Of a stretch of 64,000 nucleotides of DNA, positions 56,801 through 64,000 are shown in pieces. The notes under the pieces are model-generated. The model worked only from the letters and a program-made list of their open reading frames with translations. It was not told the origin of the DNA and searched no databases. Made by a program: the position numbers and the translations under genes. Within the stretch, counting starts at the first letter, position 1; each line of letters opens with the position of its first letter. Source of the stretch: Macrocystis pyrifera. Taxonomy: Eukaryota; Sar; Phaeophyceae; Laminariales; Laminariaceae. Location of the stretch: NCBI GenBank assembly GCA_031763025.1, contig JASSKH010000027.1, positions 10,634,055 to 10,698,054 of the forward strand, given 5' to 3'.

Positions 56801-59800
56801 ACCCGAGCCGTGAGATTTTAAAATATCCTGACCCGACCCGACCCGACCCGCCACCTTCGGATTGACCCGTGAGACACGGGTTTCATGCGGGTCGGGTCAC
56901 CTTGACCCGCGAGACTATTTATCTTGACCCTCAGGTCCGAACTGCGGATCTGGCCCCTGGGTCGACACTTCAAAAACAATTCAATATTCATTTTTGTGCC
57001 CACAAGCGATATGTGGCCTGGCTGTAGTTTTTTTTTCTTTTTTTTTTTGTTCATCACTTCTCTACTTTTCAGCCCACTCGTCGGAGGTTTTTACCCTCGA
57101 CGATCTTCTGGACAAGCCGTGGTCACAGGTGTCTTCCCTTCTCCCCCCCGGTACGTGCCTTTATATTTTGTCGCGCATAGGGTTCAGCATTCCCACTGCT
57201 CGTCGATTTTCATCGAATGTAGCTAACTCACGCTCTCGCGCTTTCCGCTGATCAATTTTTTATGCAAGAAAAAGTCCGTATGAGCATGCACTCGGTGAGA
57301 CTTGAACCCACGAAATTGATCTTGACAGGCACGCGGACCACCTACCAAGCCACCGGGGACTGGGTGGGTATAAATGGATGCGGGCATGCTATATGGATTT
57401 GACAGCGTTTTAATGTTTGAATAAGATACCAAAGGAGTAATATTGAGTATTTATACGAGAAAAACCTTTGGGTAAGAGCGGGAAGTGTTTTCAGTGTCGG
57501 ATCCGCGGGCCGGATGCACGGGTCCGACCCGCGCGTCAACAGAAAAGAACTCGCGGGTCACGCTGGCTCGACTCGCTAGTGACCCGTTTCTCGCGAGTCA
57601 TGGCCTGACCCGACCCGTGAGATTTTTATCACCTCTTGACCCGACCCGACCCGACCCGTGACATTTGAAAAACTCTTGACCCGACCCGACCCATGACATT
57701 TTGAACACCCCTTGACCCGACCCGCGGGTCGGGTCATGACCCGCGAACAGCCCTGAAAATATCCTCGTACTGCCGCTGTGGGAAAAAAAGGAAAACATGT
57801 TTGATTTTTCTTCTTTTTTTTTCTCACGGCTGCAGGCGGCGCAATTTTGTTTTCTCTCTTTGCCAATTGTCAACACGCTGATAAAATTCAGCTCGTGCGA
57901 CGATAGATGCTCGATCTCGATATAGACTCAGCCCACGGCCAACCCGCTTGGTGTCTGGCAAGGCCAACGAGTATAGATGACGGCATCGAAGATAGAAAGT
58001 GAATACATGCTCTAGGGGGCGAAAGCTTGCCGGCGGCGTCCTGCGGTATCCTCCCAAACCTGAATAAAAGCCTGTTTTTTGCCATTCGAGACGGATCGAG
58101 AAATTTTGTCTTCTGTTTTGTACACACCAGCAGCTATTTGTTTTTTTATCGTACGCCTGGCCGGCGCCCGCCGCACGTCACTAGTCATTGTGGGAAGACG
58201 GTACCCAAGGGTGGGTCGGAGCCCCTGACGAGCGCACTCCGTTCAGAATTCATGACGCAATCCTTGGTTTTGTCGATCGATGTCTGTCGAGGACTCGGAA
58301 TTTCGCCGCTTCGAACCAAAGATCGGTCTAAGTTTTCTGAAGCCGATCTTGGCCCAACATCGGCCCCAGATTTGCTATTTTTGGGCTTTTCCAAATGTTG
58401 GGAACTTTTTTTTTTTTCTAAACGTGCCCATAGGAAGCATGTTCTCATTTTTTTGGCGGGTATCTTTAGAATCCAAACTTTTTATTGATACTTCGCGTTC
58501 CCATTGGCATAGGTCTTGTACAGTCCAAATATGCAAAATCCGACCAGATTTTTTTCGATTTGAGAATCCGATGACCCAAGTCGTCGGATTTTGGGCCAAA
58601 ATCCGATGACCTGGGTCATCAGACTTTCAAATCGAAAAATGGCATGCTCTCGAAATTCAAGATGTTATCCACGACAGCAAACAGCAGCAGAATGATCGAT
58701 GAGTTGGATGGTGATACAGCTGTATAGCGACGTTGCTTCGCGCCCGACGCGCGGACGGCGCGTCTCTCCGTGGCCAGCCTAGAGTCGGCTGGCGCGGGCT
58801 CGGGCCTAGAGACCAAGAGAAGCGCACTCGGCACTTGCCTCTCCGTGTGTACGTACTCGTAGACTACACTGCAGCTGTACAGCAGCAGCAGTCAGTCACA
58901 AAATGAAACACAAAATACCAAGACAGGTTGACTCTAGCGCACTCGCCACGTCTCTTCACCACCAGACTAGAGGCAGTCAGCGTGGGCTCGGACGCTTGGG
59001 TCCGTACGCGCAGGGCAGCGCACCCAGCGCGTCTCTTCGCGGCACCAAACCACAAAAAACAGCAGTTGGTCTCGGCGTTTGCTCGAATCTCTACACGCAA
59101 AATAAATCTGATTTTTCCGTATAGGAATACTCTTTCGATTTGGCAAGTTCATATCTGAAAATGCCATCGGGTCAAAATCTGAAGCTAAAACTCGAACCGC
59201 ATAGAAAACGACCTCAAGGACGTTAGTGTTGGCCCTATAATGGTGGGGACCGACCTGGCTAGTCAGGAGCCGGTGTACCGTAGGCTTCGTGGTTTGTGGT
59301 CAGTCCACGGTACAGCAGTCCAGTGGCCGCTTAGCCAAGTGCCGATACCCGGTTTTTTTTTAGCGGCGGATTTTGCCCTATACAGTTATTACGGGGGTCC
59401 ATAGTTAATAGGACCTATGGTATACATAAAAACCTATATATTTAACTATTTTTAGTAACAAAATTTGGTCCCGTTAACTATGAACCCCCGTAATAGTTGT
59501 GATCCTTTTATAGTGCTGGTTGAGTAGTGCCGGTCCCGCGCTATAGTGCGCCTGTAGAATCGCTTGGCACAGATGGGATTCACCACCAGCGTGGCAGCGT
59601 GCGGAGGAGTGCCGTCTACCGCTATATATTGAGCCGGTATTAGTGGCTTACGCATATCGGCACTTCAGAGAGACCACTGCTGTCCCCGGCAAGTGGGGGG
59701 GGGGGGCAAAACACCCCCGGTATACCGTTTTTTTTTATGGCGGATGAACTTGAAACACCCTGTGCAATCAAGTTGGGGCAAATTCATCCAACAGCAGAAA

Positions 59801-62800
59801 CCCTACGGTTCGGAACGGTTCTCGGAACGGTTCTCGGAACCGAACGTTGAAAGGAACCGTGACCAGCACCGATGCTTACACAACCTACCCCCACTAACTT
59901 ATATATCCCCTTTAGGACTACAACAGTCCCGTTTTGGGGACAAGCCACTTAAATTCCAAGCAGTTTGGGACCCAAAATGGGGCTGCGGTCGCAAGAGGGC
60001 TAAAAACTCTCGCTGTGTCCGGCTGTCTGCCGTATACCAGGTAGCACGCAAGGTAACACATCCTCTGGGGTGCTTTTCTAAGCCTAGTTTCTCCCGAACC
60101 AAGAGAGGAATGCATAACCCACAGAGTGGCTTCGGCGATCATCCCTTTGGGGAGCACACTGCAGTCCCGCTTTTGGGGGACAAAGCAGTCAGATTCTAAG
60201 CATTCTGTCCCCCAAACAGGACTGCAGTCCTGGAAGTCTCATCGAGATCTCTCCCTGGACGCATATGTTGGCGTTTTTCACTCTCCCCATTGTCAGAGAA
60301 AAGCAGCTTGGAAATGCGTCCGCGGGGGGGCGTGTTATCTTGAAATACGGGCGTTCTACGGTATGGCCCTTCTGGTATCATGTCTTCTATGAATAGTGCC
60401 CACACACTATAATAATTTAAATACAAGTTGTTTGTCCCGAAAAACTTTGGGTGCAGTTCTCGCGGTGTCAGCGAGCACTGCCGTGAGTGCGCTCTAGACC
60501 CCACGCTTCACGGTGTGCCAGGTGGCTTTGCTGTTGACCGCCGTGCTCGTCCTGCCTGCCCCCCGCTCGCCGTTAGTGCCTACGTACGCACCCTCTCGCT
60601 GATTTGTTCTGTGCACGTTTGTGTAGGGGCATGGCATTTTGCTTCGGGGGCTATACGGGTGCGAGCACATCTACTGTAGAACATCAGTACATGCATGTGA
60701 TAGCTTGTGTGAGGGAGCTGAGGCCTGGTGATTTTGGTGTTTGCAGACAGCCCACGGACGAGAGATCAGTCACTCAAATACGTCCCGTCTCGCCACCTGA
60801 CGTTGACGTGATGCTGATACGTCGGATTTTTTTGTCGCATTGGCTGCGCATTTCTGGGCCGCTTGGATGAATATCCGAATGAGAAAATTGCCAGGAGGCT
60901 GAGGTTGTCATTTATTTGTGGTACCTTACACCTGGTATATATTAACAGGAGTATGCAACTGTACCGAGGAGTAAAATTCGTGCCTCGATATCCCCCTCGC
61001 GAAAAGCCCGTACCGAAACAGCTGTCAAACGGTCTTTTTACCTCCACCCTCGACACCTCTCTTTTGAAGATTCAACGAACGAGCGCCCCAGGGGCAATTC
61101 CACCGTGTGATATGTATTCCAGAATGTGACGCGCTGCTGTACTGAATTGTGGCGTTTTTCGTCCTCCTCCTCCAGGCATCGGCGCCAGGACGGCCTTTCA
61201 TTTGGCTCACATGGGTGCCACGGTCATCATGGCTTGCCGTTCGGTCGAGCGAGGCGAATGTGCTCGCGTAAAGCTTGAACAAGAAATCAGGTTCGTTCGT
61301 TCGTTCGTTCGTTCGTTCGTTCGTTCGTACGTACGTACCTACGTTCGTTCGTTTGTTTGTTTGTTTGTTTTTTTGGTTCAGTGGTTCGCAATTCTCGCGT
61401 CGTTTCACGTTTTCGCGGCACTGTCGAGGTTGTGGCGTGTCTGGTTCAGCTCACCGGTTCGAATTTATCCTCGTTCCCGTTCGTTTGTTGCTGTTGTTGT
61501 TGCTGCTGCCTGTTGTTATATTGTTTTCGTAATTTGGTACTATATGCTACGTACGTACTTCGTGTTAGTGGCATTTTTTGTTCTTGCTGCTGCCCCCGAG
61601 CCCACTCACGCTAGATACTCAGTACTGTTTCTCTTACCGTACCACCATTCGGTGCCCCGGGCCACCAACCCGGCGGAGGGCATCTCGCGCCTACGACGTC
61701 TGCTGTAAGCGTTTACCGACGTGTTTCTTCGTTTTTTTCATTGAGCAGGGACTCATCCTCCACAAGTGCAGGCAGGGCGGGTACTGGAACACTAGAGGTG
61801 AAGTTGTCCTTTGGTTAACATCTCTAGCGGATACATAAATATGGGCTTTCTGAGTCGTAGTTTGATATCTGTGAGGCCTCGCACGAGCGGCCGCCACTAC
61901 GTGTGCACCGGGACGAGCGCGTGAGGGAACTGTAGTGTACTACCTGGTACATGTTTCAAGTGTTCAACGTAGATGTTGCAGAAGTTTGAGTCCAGGAGTT
62001 GCAAGTGTTTGATGCCGTATGTTGCGGACGGGGATTGAGACTCTCCGTCATACGCTTTCGATGATAGTACATAAAACCGGTTTGAGTGCATAGTAGTTGG
62101 CCTCCAGATTCACCCTGACTTCTGCTGTGGTATACTTGCAGAAGCAAAAGCCAACTGGGACCTTGGGTACAACCAGCCGACCAAGATTTTTTTCTTGCCG
62201 GAGGTGCCGCTGCAAGTATGATGTGGACAGCCATCCATGTTATCGGGAACGACGAGTTTTAACCCAATTTTCAACTTTACCTCCGTTTTGGAAACAACTT
62301 ATTTTCTTGGATGAAATCATGATGAGTGAGATTGTCTGCAAAATCGGAGGAGAGAAGGCACCACTCAGGTGCCACGTAGTCACAAGAGGTTGCAGGAGGG
62401 TCGACATTCATTTCAGACTTTTGAGGCCATCGTTTTTTCCCAAAGTCGCAACCTAACAAGACTACTATTATTAGTGATAGATCGGACAGTACCCCACGAG
62501 CGATCACACCGATCGCTATACAATATTCTGCATACATGCTTTGCACATGGTATTATACGCTTGTTCGCAAGAACACATGGAGCGTGCAGCCAGAAAGTGT
62601 AGGGCATGAGGTGACCCTCCGAACCGCAGTAAGCACCGAAACATTGGTACCACCTCTCTCCCTTGAACCCAACCGTCCTTCCTTCCACGTTGCAACTCCC
62701 CGCCCCCCCTTCCCGTTGGAGGTGATAGAGATAATTTAACAATGCGGCTGCCGGCGCTTGAGCAAGTTTGGTTAAGACTTGTAGGGTCCTATCGCTGTTG

Positions 62801-64000
62801 GCAGGTTGCGCGGAGAGTTGAAGGGTCACATGTATCCGTCGCAGTCGTCGACTCAGAAATGTAGTTATGTGGTCACTGCCTGTCTCAAAAACACACAGCG
62901 GTTGTTTCACTCCCTGCGCATCTGCGCATGCCTGCTCTCCTTGGCTCTGCCCGTTGGAGAAGATGCATGTCACCACGTTTCTGTACAAAGAGTAGCGCCC
63001 CGCCTAAGCGCTGAACTTGTTTATTTTCGGCACTTACTGAGTGCTGGGTCGGTTTTTTTCATGCACTTTTCGATGTGCAAGAATCAGCTTGATGTACGAA
63101 GTCTCAACGCGAGCCACCAGCACCAGATCCTTGAGTAGTGCTGGTATACTTCGAAGTACAAGTATACAAGGTTTCCCTCCAAAACATGCCTAGGGGAGTA
63201 GCGCAAGGACGAATTGAAAACCATGCAGCATGCGTACGGGGTGTGGTAGGTCAGGGTAGGTGATATTTTTGTTGGAAAAAAAAATGTGAGCGATATTCCG
63301 CCGCAAAAAAAAACGTTTCAAATGCCCATTTAATACACACTCAATTCGAGTATATTCCAACACGAACAATTCATTTTGTCCGATCACGCCCAATCACGTG
63401 AGCGTATTGCCCTGCATCTCCACGATGATTCGTCGATTACAGCGGTGTCTTTAGTTGAGTCTTTCTCGCAGTGGTTCTCGAGATACGACTTCAGGAAGGA
63501 TTCCCCGTTTTATGGCTGGCTCAGCTCGTATGATACAGTATTTGCGAAGTTGTCAAATATCTGCACATATACGCGTAGACATGTAGACCCTTTGTAGAGC
63601 TGCACCTGCATTTTGGGGACATAACATGGAAAATAGCGTGGAACTGTTGCTGTTGACTGAATCGTTCTTATAGATTTTGTTGATGATTCCGCCAAGCATT
63701 GTATACTATATGCCGGTGAGTTGATGCATGTCTTTTGTTGTAGCGCTCACGGCGAAGAAGGCCTGTCCCGCACAAAACCGAGGACTGCCGACAAAAAAAA
63801 AAGGTTGGAAGCACTCCACGCGTGACAGGCGGAACACAGCAGTACAGTCGTGGGATAATATTTACAGAAATGAAAAAATGATGCACCGAAGAAGGGGCTG
63901 GAACTGTCGACCACACTCAGCTGCCCAAAAAAAATGGCACTCTAGCAGCAGTAGCCGCGGCGTTGGTGTACCTGTGGCAGCATGCGTGTATCACACAGCA
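53474..64000 (+). CDS. Short-chain dehydrogenase (retinol dehydrogenase-like), 5' part
   Basis: NAD(P)-dependent oxidoreductase of the classical SDR fold. Exon 1 (to 53849) ends RRVVIVTGANT plus one base; exon 2 (61176-61290) continues IGARTAFHLAHMGATV and IMACRS, so the split codon rebuilds the dinucleotide-binding motif TGANTGIG, followed by ACRS at the end of beta-2. A 22-nt microexon (61776-61797, AGTGTLE) and a probable exon from 63403 (RIALHLHDDSSITAV, SLVESFSQWFSRYD) follow the pattern of RDH-like proteins up to the point where the NNAG motif is expected. NNAG and the YxxxK active site were not found before the window ends, so the gene continues to the right. Intron 1 is 7.3 kb and full of repeats. 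Substrate unknown; retinoid-type activity is only family resemblance. The start is uncertain: ATG 53474 or the later ATG of MSRRVVIV. Confidence 0.8.
53870..54470 (-). repeat. Degenerate CAGAAGTTCCGGGTA repeat, inverted array in SDR intron 1
   Basis: Inverse units (CGGAACTTCTGTGAGTTCTG type) from about 54065 to 54465, with a perfect hexamer array (GGGTGC)n then (GGGTAC)n at 54309-54362. Confidence 0.65.
54840..55715. repeat. Inverted-repeat-bounded unit with repeated ATATAAAACTC motif
   Basis: 54860-54897 (TTAGACATATATAAAACTCA ... CGATATTT) is inversely repeated at 55672-55712. TATAAAACTC or close variants recur at about 54867, 54949, 54991, 55631 and inverted at 55690, next to TATCGCGATA-like palindromes. 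May be a DNA transposon relic; nothing coding was recognised inside. Confidence 0.4.
55538..55585. repeat. Perfect 22-bp hairpin with AAAA loop
   Basis: Left arm 55538-55559 (begins ACACAAATATATGCTTGG), loop 55560-55563, right arm 55564-55585, exactly complementary. Confidence 0.9.
56652..57755. mobile_element. hAT-like non-autonomous DNA transposon
   Basis: Begins CAGGGCTTTTCGCGAGTCAG and ends with the inverse CTGACC-type sequence, GGGTCATGACCCGCGAACAG then CCCTG. The ends are inverted repeats (CAGGGCTnTTCGCGnGTCA). Flanked by a perfect 8-bp duplication AAAATATC at 56644-56651 and 57756-57763, the target length and CAGGG ends typical of hAT transposons. The inside is GACCC/GGGTC arrays plus an inserted SINE; no transposase seen. 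Confidence 0.8.
57024..57361 (-). mobile_element. tRNA-derived SINE with poly(A) tail, copy 2, inside the hAT-like element
   Basis: Same head and body as 32112-32434; tail is a clear minus-strand poly(A) (plus-strand T run 57027-57047). Confidence 0.65.
59386..59497. mobile_element. MITE family 1, copy 15 in SDR intron 1
   Basis: TTATTACGGGGGTCCATAGT ... AACTATGAACCCCCGTAATA. Confidence 0.8.
59915..60003. mobile_element. MITE family 3, copy in SDR intron 1
   Basis: AGGACTACAACAGTCCCGTT ... GACCCAAAATGGGGCTGCGG. Confidence 0.55.
60148..60233. mobile_element. MITE family 3, copy in SDR intron 1
   Basis: CACACTGCAGTCCCGCTTTT ... TGTCCCCCAAACAGGACTGC; strong palindrome. Confidence 0.6.
61176..61290 (+). 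CDS. SDR exon 2
   Basis: 115 nt between acceptor cctcctccag and donor atcag/gttcgt. Encodes IGARTAFHLAHMGATVIMAC and RSVERGECARVKLEQEI: Rossmann helix 1, beta-2 and the CR motif typical of RDH11-14-like SDRs. The donor opens directly into a GTTC tetranucleotide repeat. Confidence 0.88.
61288..61370 (+). repeat. (GTTC)n / (GTTT)n / (GTAC) array starting at the SDR exon 2 donor
   Basis: Tetranucleotides begin at the splice junction itself; the first GTTCGT is the donor. Confidence 0.9.
61776..61797 (+). CDS. SDR 22-nt microexon
   Basis: G then seven codons AGTGTLE. Completes a split Arg codon from exon 2 and ends in phase 0 at gag/gtgaag. Fits the expected KLEQEI-R-x-G-T-x-x-V spacing before the LDL strand. 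Confidence 0.6.
63403..63506 (+). CDS. SDR exon 4 (probable, 3' end unresolved)
   Basis: RIALHLHDDSSITAV then SLVESFSQWFSRYD follows the microexon in phase 0 and matches the LDLxDxxSVRxFxxxFxxRYD segment of the family. The acceptor (cgtgag) is weak, and the donor shown (cc/gttttat) is a guess. Confidence 0.45.

Noticed and set aside
57282-57361. Possible tRNA gene on the minus strand (also 32350-32434)
   Set aside because: The head looks like tRNA but the 3' half does not close the acceptor stem, and the unit continues into a shared 230-bp body with an A-rich tail: a SINE.

Overview
The window looks like nuclear DNA of a eukaryote, most likely a photosynthetic stramenopile such as a brown alga. 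The genes are split by many introns (GT-AG and two GC-AG), exons are short and introns are long and full of transposons. GC-rich coding exons are set in a background rich in microsatellites and homopolymer C/G runs. The TrmO homologue has the plant-type N-terminus (membrane segment plus coiled coil). The lineage is an inference; the intron-rich eukaryotic nature is seen directly.

Four host genes can be supported, and for three of them a phase-consistent exon chain can be read. (1) 6430-8947 (+): last two exons of a BtuF/TroA-like substrate-binding domain protein. (2) 43421-23199 (-): a complete or nearly complete DCP2 mRNA-decapping enzyme, 10 exons over 20 kb, about 729 aa. (3) 53102-45730 (-): a complete TrmO/TsaA-type tRNA m6t6A37 methyltransferase, 12 exons, 389 aa. 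(4) 53474 to beyond the right edge (+): the 5' part of a retinol-dehydrogenase-like short-chain dehydrogenase, with a 7.3 kb first intron and a 22-nt microexon. TrmO and the dehydrogenase are divergent, about 370 bp apart. DCP2 and TrmO run in the same direction. The substrate-binding gene and DCP2 converge across about 14 kb of repeats.

The rest is mobile DNA. A decayed non-LTR retrotransposon (1.57-4.28 kb, minus) and at least seven 5'-truncated relatives end in runs of C rather than A. A second, apparently non-coding family ends in a similar GAGTAC(A)-C(n) sequence. There are at least three families of about 80-110 bp palindromic MITEs, about 15 copies of one of them. A 1.1 kb hAT-like non-autonomous element has a perfect 8-bp target duplication and carries a tRNA-derived SINE. 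Several further dispersed and tandem repeats occur. I saw no CRISPR array, rRNA or intact canonical tRNA gene.

Layout: 0-5.3 kb LINE copies and SINE-like repeats; 5.3-9 kb substrate-binding gene with a repeat-packed intron; 9-23 kb repeat-rich intergenic DNA; 23.2-43.4 kb DCP2; 43.4-45.7 kb intergenic; 45.7-53.1 kb TrmO; 53.5-64 kb dehydrogenase, mostly its first intron. The genes share no obvious pathway beyond RNA metabolism for DCP2 (mRNA decay) and TrmO (tRNA modification).
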